Positions 16,429 to 24,874 of a stretch of 64,000 nucleotides of DNA are shown piece after piece. The position numbers and the translations under genes are program-made. The notes under the pieces were generated by a model. The model ran no database searches, was not told where the DNA came from, and saw only the letters and a program-made list of their open reading frames with translations. Within the stretch, counting starts at the first letter, position 1. Each line of letters begins with the position of its first letter. Origin of the DNA: Terriglobus albidus (GTDB lineage: Bacteria; Acidobacteriota; Terriglobia; Terriglobales; Acidobacteriaceae). Location of the stretch: positions 124,001-188,000 of the forward strand of contig NZ_JAGTAS010000052.1 in NCBI RefSeq assembly GCF_025685425.1, written 5' to 3'.

Positions 16429-17768
16429 CGGGCCACCCCCGCGGAGGGCACGGTGGAATGTGCCGGCTGACTCAACAGATCCTTTGACGGACGAGCCACC
16501 TGTCCGGGTTTGGCAATTGGCATCTTCCACTTCACGGCCGGCTTTGCGGGCTGCTTTGGCGCGGGTCCGGCAAGACGGATGGCAACATCATCCGGAATAC
16601 CGGAGCTAGTGTCCCGCACCGGAGCTGCACTCGCGACTGCCTGTTGCGGCTTCGCGGCGACGGGCCGCGGCGCAGCAGCCTTGGTTACGGACGCCTTCGC
16701 TGTAACAACAGGCTTGCTCTTTGGCGCAGGCAGCTGCGGAGCAGGTGTGGCTGCAGCGACCGGCTTTACCGGAGCATCTTTAGCCGGAGTGACATCTGCG
16801 GCAGCAGAAGCCGGCGGAGGGCCTCCTGCATCCTTTGCCATCTCCAGAACGACCTGCGTCTCATAGCGCATATCCGCGGAAGCCAGTCTTGGATACTGCT
16901 GCTTCCACTCCGGCAGATGTTGCTGATACTTCTGGTAGCGCTCCAGGAACTTGTCATCGCCAAAGTGCACCAGTACTTCCATCCCGTGATCGGGGATGAG
17001 CGCCTTCACATCTTCGGGATTGCTGACATCCACTTCGCTGACCTGGTCGCTGATCTTTGCGCCTCCGCCATCAAGGTCGGCAATGAAGCGCTGGTAGAGC
17101 TTCATGCGGGCGGCGCGGGTGCCAGTGGGCTCGTTGGCCACAATCCCGGTGACCACGGGGAAAGAATAGCGTGGATCGCCCGCCGCATCGGCCGGCAGAT
17201 CCAGAATGACTCCATTGGCGTCGACCAGGCGAATGCCGTCGGGTTGGCGTAGATACGCAACGGGGGTACGTTCCACCACGGCGACACGGAGCCGATTCGG
17301 CAACAAGCGCATCACAGTGGCATGCTCCACCCAGGGCAGTTCCTCCAGTTGCGCGCGGCGGTCTGTAAGCGGTACGCGAAAGATATTGCGTTCTACATCT
17401 TCTCCAAAGATGCTGAGCATCTGCGGCCGGGAGACATGCGTATTGCCGGCAATCTCAATCGATGCCGAGCTTGCGATGCGAAACCGGTCATCCCGGAGAA
17501 GATAGTTCCTCGCCATGAGGAATGCGCCTGTCATGCCGCCGAGCGTGAGTACCAGGCCTGACGCGGCCGCGATGCGGCCCCACTTTGTTTGCGGTAAAAG
17601 CCCCTTCCGCACGCGGACGCGCTGACTCGCGCGAAAAAACTCCGCGTCGTCATCGGCAAAATCATCCTCAGAGCGGCGACGCCTGCGGCGGTCGACCTCC
17701 TGGTTCGGGTACGAATCGGCTACAGGGTCAGCGTGTTCCGAGGCGCGTTTTGAAAAAAAATCTGGCAT
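16425..17768 (-). CDS. ftsQ: Cell division protein FtsQ/DivIB with a long C-terminal tail
   Basis: FtsQ is the bitopic divisome protein that links FtsL/FtsB to the septal synthase. It has a charged cytoplasmic head (an RRRRRR stretch near residue 28), one membrane segment (SGLVLTLGGMTGAFLM) and a POTRA domain starting at ASIEIAGNTHVSRPQML, followed by the FtsQ beta domain. After about residue 295 comes an Ala/Pro/Lys/Val-rich tail of some 150 residues, which is unusual, since many FtsQ proteins end soon after the beta domain. The stop overlaps ftsA by GTGA. murC lies upstream, but murB and ddl, often between murC and ftsQ, are absent, and a repeat sits in the gap. Confidence 0.92.
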   Translation of the reverse strand: MPDFFSKRASEHADPVADSYPNQEVDRRRRRRSEDDFADDDAEFFRASQRVRVRKGLLPQTKWGRIAAASGLVLTLGGMTGAFLMARNYLLRDDRFRIASSASIEIAGNTHVSRPQMLSIFGEDVERNIFRVPLTDRRAQLEELPWVEHATVMRLLPNRLRVAVVERTPVAYLRQPDGIRLVDANGVILDLPADAAGDPRYSFPVVTGIVANEPTGTRAARMKLYQRFIADLDGGGAKISDQVSEVDVSNPEDVKALIPDHGMEVLVHFGDDKFLERYQKYQQHLPEWKQQYPRLASADMRYETQVVLEMAKDAGGPPPASAAADVTPAKDAPVKPVAAATPAPQLPAPKSKPVVTAKASVTKAAAPRPVAAKPQQAVASAAPVRDTSSGIPDDVAIRLAGPAPKQPAKPAVKWKMPIAKPGQVARPSKDLLSQPAHSTVPSAGVAR

Positions 17769-17881
17769 CAGGCAAAACGAAATACAGGGAGAAATGCCGC
17801 AAACGTGCTCGCGAATCCGCTTCGACTATAAATTGACAAAGCAGGAATTCAGCCGCGCGCGTATCCGGGAAGATACCTCTT

Positions 17882-17996
17882 TCGAGCATTTTCCCTGTTG
17901 CTGGGGATTTCGGAAGAGGCGTGCAGCGGCGTTTTTGTTGCGGAAAACGCCCATAGATGCAGAAGCCTTACTCTACACCTACTGGGAAATGCTCTA
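17882..17996 (+). repeat. Family A palindromic element, copy e (inside the division cluster)
   Basis: It begins CGAGCATTTTCCCTGTTGC, has inner arm GCGTTTTTGTTGCGGAAAACGC, and ends GGGAAATGCTCTA. The last three bases, read on the minus strand, are the TAG stop of murC. It fills about half of the 225-bp murC-ftsQ gap. Confidence 0.85.
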
Positions 17997-19382
17997 TGCG
18001 CTCGCTTCCAGTTTTGACAACAACAGCGCTCCGGCGTGAGAGACATTCCCTGCTCCCAGGGTCAGGATGACGTCTCCTTCACGGGCTTCCGTTGCCAGTG
18101 CCTGCACCGCCGCTTCCATGCTTTCAGCGTGAGACACAGACGGATGCCCGGTAAGGCGAACCTCCTCCACCAGCGCCGGAGTATTCACGCCGGGGATGGG
18201 CTGTTCGCTGGCGGCATAGATGTCGAGCACCTGCAGCACATCTGCATCACCAAAGGAACCGGCGAACTCCGCCATCAGATCGCGGGTACGGGTATAACGA
18301 TGCGGTTGGAAGAGCACCAGTACGCGTCCGTAGCCGCATTCCCTGGCGGCGCGAAGGGTCGCCTGCACCTCGGTGGGGTGATGACCGTAGTCGTCGACGA
18401 TCGTGATGCCGCGAGCCACTCCTTTAATCTGGAAGCGGCGATCGACTCCGCGAAACGCAGCAATTCCCTCGATGAGCTTGTCATCCGTCACTCCAAGCTG
18501 CACCCCGATGGCCACTGCCGCGGTCGCGTTCAGCACGTTGTGCTTCCCGGGAACATGCAGCTCCAGCGGCCCGATCACACGTCCCTGATGGACTACCTGA
18601 AAGCACGCGTGGGAGCCCGCTGTGCGCGGCAGCATCTTTAACCGGAAGTCGGCCTCTTCGCGCTCGCCGTAGGTATAGATGCGGCGGCTCGCCCGCGGCA
18701 GGATCGCGCGCAACAGGTCATTGTCGATGCATGCTGTGACTGCTCCATAGAATGGCACGCGGTCCATAAAGGTAATGAAGGCGCCTTCGACATCTTCCAT
18801 GTCGCGGTAGCAGTCCATATGCTCCCGGTCGAGATTGGTCACGACGGCGAGGACGCTGGGGAGCTTGAGGAAGGAGCGATCGCTCTCATCGGCTTCGGCT
18901 ACCAGATACTGTGAGGTCCCTAGGCGGGCATTCGAGCCCAGAGCAGCGACACGCCCGCCGACCACGACTGTCGGGTCCAGGCCTCCGGCGGCCAGCACCG
19001 AGGCCACCATCGAGGTAGTAGTGGTTTTGCCATGCATACCGGCAACGGCGATGCCGTACTTCAGCCGCATCAGCTCGGCCAGCATCTCGGCGCGCTGAAT
19101 GACGGGAACCTTACGCGATCTTGCATCCAGCACTTCAGGGTTGTCTTTGGCTACGGCAGAGCTGGTCACCACGACATCGGCCTCGGCGGCATTCTCCGCA
19201 CGATGCCCTTCAAAGATCACAGCGCCGAGCTTTTCCAGCCGGTCGGTCACGGGCGAGCGCCGCAGATCGGAGCCGGAGACGGAATATCCCATCGTCAACA
19301 GGATCTCCGCAATCCCACTCATACCGATGCCGCCAATGCCAATAAAGTGAACCCGTTGTGTTGGTGCAAACATAGGTTTCAC
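17994..19382 (-). CDS. murC: UDP-N-acetylmuramate-L-alanine ligase
   Basis: MurC adds the first amino acid of the peptidoglycan stem, joining L-alanine to UDP-MurNAc with ATP in the cytoplasm. The N-terminal nucleotide-sugar loop is FIGIGGIGMSG, the ATP loop is AGMHGKTTTTSM (about residue 114), the metal-binding segment is VAEADESD, and DDYGHHPTEV marks the C-terminal domain. The length is a normal 462 residues. The coding sequence ends normally (KLEASA) and its TAG stop is formed by the end of repeat copy e. It starts the division cluster murC-ftsQ-ftsA-ftsZ on the minus strand. Confidence 0.96.
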   Translation of the reverse strand: MKPMFAPTQRVHFIGIGGIGMSGIAEILLTMGYSVSGSDLRRSPVTDRLEKLGAVIFEGHRAENAAEADVVVTSSAVAKDNPEVLDARSRKVPVIQRAEMLAELMRLKYGIAVAGMHGKTTTTSMVASVLAAGGLDPTVVVGGRVAALGSNARLGTSQYLVAEADESDRSFLKLPSVLAVVTNLDREHMDCYRDMEDVEGAFITFMDRVPFYGAVTACIDNDLLRAILPRASRRIYTYGEREEADFRLKMLPRTAGSHACFQVVHQGRVIGPLELHVPGKHNVLNATAAVAIGVQLGVTDDKLIEGIAAFRGVDRRFQIKGVARGITIVDDYGHHPTEVQATLRAARECGYGRVLVLFQPHRYTRTRDLMAEFAGSFGDADVLQVLDIYAASEQPIPGVNTPALVEEVRLTGHPSVSHAESMEAAVQALATEAREGDVILTLGAGNVSHAGALLLSKLEASA

Positions 19383-19416
19383 TGTATCAAGGTGAGGAGT
19401 TCTGGCCCTGTGGACA

Positions 19417-19452
19417 CAAAACAGAAGGGCGCGGATTGCTCCGCGCCCCTTC
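19417..19452 (-). terminator. Rho-independent terminator of the TonB-dependent receptor
   Basis: On the minus strand a GC-rich stem (GAAGGGGCGCGGA, a short loop, TCCGCGCCCTTC) is followed by TGTTTTG. It lies 20 bp past the receptor stop and before murC. Confidence 0.75.
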
Positions 19453-19471
19453 CGGTTATGTCACGTTCCGG

Positions 19472-22400
19472 TTAGAACATGATCTTCCCACCCAGCGTGA
19501 TCAGACGCGGGAAGTTGATGGCGTTGGTGGATACCTGGCCGAAGGAAGAGGAACCCACTTTCAGGGCTGCCGAGGAGATCGCGAACTGCGGTGTATTGGT
19601 CAGGTTCATGAACTCCGCACGGAACTGCATGGTCACGCGCTCCGCATGGAAATCCTTGAAGATAGATGCATCCACGTTCCGGTATCCGGGAGCCTGGCAG
19701 CTGCCGATGGTACGAGGAGCGTTGCCATTGTTCCCCTGTCCCGGGTCCGCAAAGGCGCTGGTATTGAAGAACAGCTTATTGCCATTCTGGCCATTGCGGC
19801 TCTGAACCGAACCGGAGGTGCATACGTCCACTCCCGGAACCAGATTCGGACGCTGCACGGCATTTCCGTAGCCGGAGTTGTTATTCGTATTCAACTGAAT
19901 CGGAACCGGCCCGCCCTGCTGTGCGACGAAGGTTGAATTCAGATCCCAACCGCCAACCGCGAGATCAATCCAGCGGTTGTGGCTGAGGTAGGCGCGGCCT
20001 CTTCCGAATGGAAGCTGCCAGGTACCGGCAGCCGTATAACGAAGAGGCGTATTGTTGATCGCGCGAGCATACTCACCATTCAGGTTGTAGATATCCTGCG
20101 GTCCGTTGTTGCCGGGGTTCAGGCTGCTGCCCTGACCGAAGCTGGAGTCCCAGTTCGAGGACCAGGTCAATGCCGTCACGAAGGTTGCGCCGTGCGCCAT
20201 CTTCTTCTGGGCCTTGATGATCATTGAGTTGTACAAGGACTTCGAGTTGCTCGGCTGAATACTGACGGTCGTAAATTCAGGGAATGGTTTGCAGAGCTGC
20301 GAGTTGGCTACGGTTGCCGCAGCGATCGCTCCGATTCCACCCTTATTGTAGTAAGGGTTGGAGCTTTTCGCGTTGAGGAAGGTTGCAGCCGAAGCACCGG
20401 TGTTGGCAGGGCAGGCACCCTGGCCGTAAGGAATTGCGCCCAGGTTGACCTGATCCAGGTTATAGGTGGTGCCGTTGCCAGGCAGCAGGTTACGTCCCTT
20501 CGAACCGACATACCCCAACTGCAACGCCACACCGTATGGCAGTTCACGCTGGATATCGAGCGAGTACTGCTGCACCACCGGCGACCGGCGATTCTGATCG
20601 ATCGTCGTGAGAGCGTCGCCAAGTCCCTGCGAATATCCGAGCGAATTACCTACAGGCTGGTTGATTCCGTTCGGATAAGGGTTCGCGAGGGAGTTTGCCG
20701 GCGTATTGTTGCTGTCGTTAGAGGCAACATACGAGGTGGTCGACACATAACCAGGAGCCAGCGAGGCGCTCGTGGAGTAGTAGATCGGAGCATAAAAGAC
20801 GCCGTATCCGGCACGAACAACCGTCTTCTGGTCAAGAGAGTAGACCAGGCCGATACGTGGAGCGAACTTCGTATTGCTGTTGTTGCAGCAGGTAGTGGGG
20901 TAACCGTTCTGGCCGGCGAACATGATACCGCCCTTGGTCGCTACGCCAGAGGTAGAAGAAATTGGATTGGAGACAGTACGGTCGAAACCGATCGCGTATT
21001 TATTGTTCCGCTCGTGGACTCCAGGCTCATATTCATAACGTAGACCGGCATTGAGGGTCAGCCGGCTGGTTAAGCGGTAATCATCCTGGATATAGAAGGC
21101 ATGGTACGGAACATTGAGTGCGATCTTGCTGGCGATCTGTACCTGGCCGGTTGTTGGGTAGCCGAGCAGCAGGTCGGCAATATCGGCACCAGTGGCGAGA
21201 CCACCTACGTTTTTCGAGTTCGCATTGATAGCGGTAAAGGTGTTGTTGAAGGTAAAGAAGCCATTACCATTGCTGACGTTGGTGAAGTCTACGCTGATGG
21301 AACGGTAGACGTAACCACCTTTCAGTGACTGTTTACCGAGCGACTTGGAAATGCCTGCAACGAAGTTGCGAGAGTAGAACGCCGCCGGTCCGGAGTTATT
21401 GGTTCCCAACTGTGCATTGATCTGTGTCAGCGTCACTCGCGGAAACGACTTCTTCTGAAGCGCGCTTACATAGCTGGAAGGTAGACCGAGCTGCGTCTGA
21501 TCGTAATTATTGGTAAGGTCGAGGGTGTTGTTCGGGAAGCGATTGAACCCCCAGCCAACCGTCAATACCGTCGTCGGATTCAAGGTATAGGTCGTGTTGA
21601 CGGTGGTGGCGTCTACCTTACGGTAGAGCAGGTAGGAGTTGGTATCACCCGCAAACGAACCCAGCGGATTACCACCTGGCTCCTTCGAGCCATAGTGCAT
21701 ATAGGAGATGTTCGCAGCCCAACGTTGGGTGATCTGATGATCGAGCTTGCCAACGAACTCGTCCGCCCGGTCGCCAAGAAGATCCGTTGGACGGAAGTTG
21801 GTACCACCATAGGAAGTAGTCGCTGTGCAGATGGAAGTGCAGGTCGGCAGCGCGGCAAGGATCTTCTGGCCGATCGCAGACTGACGGCTGGAAGGAATGA
21901 TATTGCCTGCGAACTGCGTACGATTACCCGTCGATCCAGTCGTCGCCGGATCATAAATCTTCAGTTGAGTTGTCCGCGCAACATCTGCATAGCTGCTGGA
22001 AAAATCACCGCTGCGCTCTGCCGCCGTTGGCAAATAGTAGTTCGTCGCCAGAGGAGAGCGCTGACGATAACCTTCTTCGGTCAGCCAGAAGAACGTCTTA
22101 TCTTTGCCGTTGTACAGGTGAGGAATCACAACGGGACCACCAATGGATCCTTCATAGGTGTACTGCGTGATGTTCGGACGTCCGGTGCCGTTGTAGTTGT
22201 TGTTCCAGGTGTTCGCTGACCAGTTGGTCTGACGCGTTGTGCCGAGCAGGTTGCCGTGCAGCGTGTTCGTACCGCTCTTCAGCAGCGTGTTGAAGTTACC
22301 ACCACCGGTACGGCCCATTTCTGCATCGTAGGTGTTGGTCTGGATCTTCATTTCCTGCACGGCGTCGACCGAAGGAATGATCACGGCTCGGTTGGAGAAA

Positions 22401-23023
22401 TCGGTAACCGGTACGCCATCGATCTCGTAGTTATTGCCGTTGATCGGTCCGCCTGAAACGGAGATCGCCGATGAACCGGACTGGTCCTGGAAACGATTGA
22501 AGCGCGGATCGCCCGTTGCCGTCACGTTGGTGTTGAGCTTGGTGAGGAGGAAGGGATTGCGGCCCAGGTTGGGAAGATCCTGCAGCTTCTGGGTATCGAA
22601 GACCTGACCATTCGATGCGGTAGAGCTATCGACAAGCGGTGCGTCTGCGGTGACTTCAACCGTCGTGGACGAGGCGCCAACCGCGAGAGGGGTATCAATG
22701 GTCACCGTCTGCTGCGTGGCGACGTTGACGCCCTTACGGACATATGTCTGGAAGTTTGCCGAGGTCACCGTCAGATCGAAGGTGCCAGGATCGACGGCGC
22801 TGAACAGGTACTCGCCGGCTCCATTTGAAACCGCGGTACGTGCAATCTTGGTGTTTACATCGGTCAACGTAACGGTAGCGCCGGCAATTGCGGCACCCTG
22901 GGAATCAGTGACACTGCCTTTCAGCGTGCCGTAATAGGATTGCGCGAGCATGCCGGGTGCGAACATCAACGCCACCGCCAGCAGCCCCATCAGCCATTGG
23001 AAACGAGTACGGATAACAGCCAC
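19472..23023 (-). CDS. Oar-like TonB-dependent receptor with carboxypeptidase-regulatory domain
   Basis: This is an outer-membrane receptor of about 1183 residues. After a signal peptide ending MFAPGMLAQ comes a carboxypeptidase-regulatory-like domain (GTLKGSVTDSQGAAIAGATV), then a TonB plug region (about residues 130-250) and a long beta-barrel ending in phenylalanine (TLGGKIMF), as outer-membrane proteins do. The GTG at 23023 is preferred because AGGGAGG lies 5 bp upstream; an in-frame GTG at 23056 is weaker. Such receptors are greatly expanded in Acidobacteria and are usually guessed to import carbohydrate or peptide. Divergence from an exported aminotransferase and a dipeptidase favours peptides here, which is inference. 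A terminator follows. Confidence 0.92.
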   Translation of the reverse strand: MAVIRTRFQWLMGLLAVALMFAPGMLAQSYYGTLKGSVTDSQGAAIAGATVTLTDVNTKIARTAVSNGAGEYLFSAVDPGTFDLTVTSANFQTYVRKGVNVATQQTVTIDTPLAVGASSTTVEVTADAPLVDSSTASNGQVFDTQKLQDLPNLGRNPFLLTKLNTNVTATGDPRFNRFQDQSGSSAISVSGGPINGNNYEIDGVPVTDFSNRAVIIPSVDAVQEMKIQTNTYDAEMGRTGGGNFNTLLKSGTNTLHGNLLGTTRQTNWSANTWNNNYNGTGRPNITQYTYEGSIGGPVVIPHLYNGKDKTFFWLTEEGYRQRSPLATNYYLPTAAERSGDFSSSYADVARTTQLKIYDPATTGSTGNRTQFAGNIIPSSRQSAIGQKILAALPTCTSICTATTSYGGTNFRPTDLLGDRADEFVGKLDHQITQRWAANISYMHYGSKEPGGNPLGSFAGDTNSYLLYRKVDATTVNTTYTLNPTTVLTVGWGFNRFPNNTLDLTNNYDQTQLGLPSSYVSALQKKSFPRVTLTQINAQLGTNNSGPAAFYSRNFVAGISKSLGKQSLKGGYVYRSISVDFTNVSNGNGFFTFNNTFTAINANSKNVGGLATGADIADLLLGYPTTGQVQIASKIALNVPYHAFYIQDDYRLTSRLTLNAGLRYEYEPGVHERNNKYAIGFDRTVSNPISSTSGVATKGGIMFAGQNGYPTTCCNNSNTKFAPRIGLVYSLDQKTVVRAGYGVFYAPIYYSTSASLAPGYVSTTSYVASNDSNNTPANSLANPYPNGINQPVGNSLGYSQGLGDALTTIDQNRRSPVVQQYSLDIQRELPYGVALQLGYVGSKGRNLLPGNGTTYNLDQVNLGAIPYGQGACPANTGASAATFLNAKSSNPYYNKGGIGAIAAATVANSQLCKPFPEFTTVSIQPSNSKSLYNSMIIKAQKKMAHGATFVTALTWSSNWDSSFGQGSSLNPGNNGPQDIYNLNGEYARAINNTPLRYTAAGTWQLPFGRGRAYLSHNRWIDLAVGGWDLNSTFVAQQGGPVPIQLNTNNNSGYGNAVQRPNLVPGVDVCTSGSVQSRNGQNGNKLFFNTSAFADPGQGNNGNAPRTIGSCQAPGYRNVDASIFKDFHAERVTMQFRAEFMNLTNTPQFAISSAALKVGSSSFGQVSTNAINFPRLITLGGKIMF

Positions 23024-23569
23024 TACAACCTCCCTGAGAACTTCTTTTCGTGACACATGCCTTGGGCCACCGGCGGGTACACGTGTGCGCGCACACGGCG
23101 GCGGCAGTTCCGTGAGAAAGAACTTTGAGCGGCGACGAGATGCGGCTGTGCATCGACTTATGTCGATGTGCCGACACGACGCCCCTTGGCGTTTTCGCCT
23201 TGACTGTCAGTTGCTCTACAAAAAAGGACCGGTACTGCTTACAACTATCTCTGCGAATCTGCTCTTGCTACGACGGAAGAACAAACTTGAACTTACGAGA
23301 CTGCTGTGAGGGTTCCGCATTGTTCGGCGCGGAACGAAACCACGTACATAGACTCCGGCAGCCTCCTGCGAGTCGTTCGGGCCCGAGGATGCTAACCGTA
23401 GGTTGGTGAGATTGGTTTGAGTCTGCCAGCACCCCGGTAACGTGTCAACGAATTTTTATATTGATCTCTTCATCTATTCGCATTCACTTGAAGATTTCTT
23501 CGACTTCCCTCAAGATTTGAAGACACCCGGCCCCCGCGATCCACGTGTTTTTCAACAAGGAGATATGTC
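23024..23569. promoter_or_regulatory. Long divergent intergenic region with two palindromes
   Basis: This 546-bp gap separates the receptor (minus) from the aminotransferase (plus), so it must hold both promoters. It contains the perfect palindrome CGTGTGCGCGCACACG at 23082-23097 and CATCGAC-N4-GTCGATG at 23151-23168, both on the receptor side. I cannot assign promoter boxes with confidence, and no coding region is convincing. The aminotransferase has a good Shine-Dalgarno sequence (AAGGAG) just before 23570. Confidence 0.5.
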
Positions 23570-24790
23570 ATGTCGTCCCCGGTTTCCCGCCGCTCGTTCC
23601 TCTGTAGTATGGGTGCTGCCGCCGCCAGCATCCCGGTCCTCACCGAATCTCACTTTGCCTGGGCAGCACAACAGACTGGCGCAGCACCCGCAAAACAACC
23701 TTCACAGATGCAGATGATGAAGCAGATGATGGCCTCCATGCCGAAGGACGCCGTGCTCATCAATGCCAACGAAAATCCGCTCGGCCCCTGCGAGGCAGCC
23801 CGCACCGCCATCGCCGAAGTTGCCGCCAAAGGTGGACGCTACGACTTCCTGGAAATGTTTTCGCTCATGGAGGTCTTCGGCAAACAAAATGGTGTCGAGC
23901 CCGACTACGTTGCCGTCTATGCCGGATCGAGCGAGCCACTCCACTACTCCGTCCTGAAGTACACCGGACCCGACAAGCCACTGGTCACGGCCAACCCAAC
24001 CTATGAGGCTGCGCAGCGCGCCGCTGCAATCGCCGGCGCCAAGACCATCACCAAAGAGCTCACCTCCACCTATTCTCATGACGTGAAGGCTCTAGCCGCC
24101 GCGGCGCCGAACGCCGGCGTGATCTATCTGTGCAACCCCAACAACCCGACCGGCACCATCACGTCACGTGAAGACATCCTGTGGCTGCTGGACAACAAGC
24201 CGAAGGAGACCATGCTTCTGGTCGACGAGGCTTACATCCATCTCTCCGATGCGAAGAGCGTTGTTGATCAGGTCAACACGCGCAAGGACATCATCATCCT
24301 GCGCACCTTCTCGAAGATCTATGGCATGGCGGGTATCCGCGCCGGGCTTGCCGTGGCGCATCCGGAGGTCCTCAAGAAGCTGACCGAGTGCGGCGAAAAT
24401 GCCATGGCGGTCACCTCTTCGATCGCGGCGCGCGTCTCCCTGGAAGACAAGGACCTGGTGCCCGCGCGCAAGAAGTACATTGGCGAGGCTCGCACCGAGA
24501 CACTGAAGTTCCTGACCGACTGCGGATACAAGGTCATTCCGGGTTCGCAGTCCAACTGCTTCATGATCGATACCGGCCGTAACGGCCGTCAGGTGATGGC
24601 GGCGATGGCGCAGAAGAAGGTCATCATCGGCCGCACCTGGCCCATCTGGCCTAACGTCGTACGCATCTCCGTCGGCACCAAGGAGGATATGGCGAAGTTC
24701 CGTACGGCCTTCAAGGAAGTGATGGACACTCCGGTCAAAGCGGACCTCGAACAGATGGAACGTATCGCCGTTCCGGTGCACTTCTCCTGA
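23570..24790 (+). CDS. Tat-exported PLP-dependent aminotransferase, HisC-like
   Basis: This is a fold-type I aminotransferase of 406 residues. It begins with a twin-arginine signal (SRRSFLCSMGAAAASIPVL) and a short linker, so it should be folded with PLP in the cytoplasm and exported. The catalytic core has NANENPLGP, NPNNPTGT, VDEAYIHL and FSKIYGMAGIRAG with the PLP lysine. It is a paralogue of the gene at 1-1134. AAGGAG lies 8 bp before the ATG. The nearest named relative is histidinol-phosphate aminotransferase, but a periplasmic PLP enzyme beside a dipeptidase suggests a role on amino acids released outside the cytoplasm. The substrate is unknown. Confidence 0.9.
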   Translation: MSSPVSRRSFLCSMGAAAASIPVLTESHFAWAAQQTGAAPAKQPSQMQMMKQMMASMPKDAVLINANENPLGPCEAARTAIAEVAAKGGRYDFLEMFSLMEVFGKQNGVEPDYVAVYAGSSEPLHYSVLKYTGPDKPLVTANPTYEAAQRAAAIAGAKTITKELTSTYSHDVKALAAAAPNAGVIYLCNPNNPTGTITSREDILWLLDNKPKETMLLVDEAYIHLSDAKSVVDQVNTRKDIIILRTFSKIYGMAGIRAGLAVAHPEVLKKLTECGENAMAVTSSIAARVSLEDKDLVPARKKYIGEARTETLKFLTDCGYKVIPGSQSNCFMIDTGRNGRQVMAAMAQKKVIIGRTWPIWPNVVRISVGTKEDMAKFRTAFKEVMDTPVKADLEQMERIAVPVHFS

Positions 24791-24810
24791 TCGCATCGAA
24801 CCAGCCGCAC

Positions 24811-24846
24811 AACGGCTCCGGTCACACCGGAGCCGTTTATCTTTTA
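24811..24846 (+). terminator. Rho-independent terminator between aminotransferase and dipeptidase
   Basis: A perfect 12-bp stem (AACGGCTCCGGT, loop CAC, ACCGGAGCCGTT) is followed by TATCTTTT. The dipeptidase start is 29 bp further on, so termination may be partial. Confidence 0.8.
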
Positions 24847-24874
24847 CTCATCCATCCCGCACAAGGAGTTTGTT

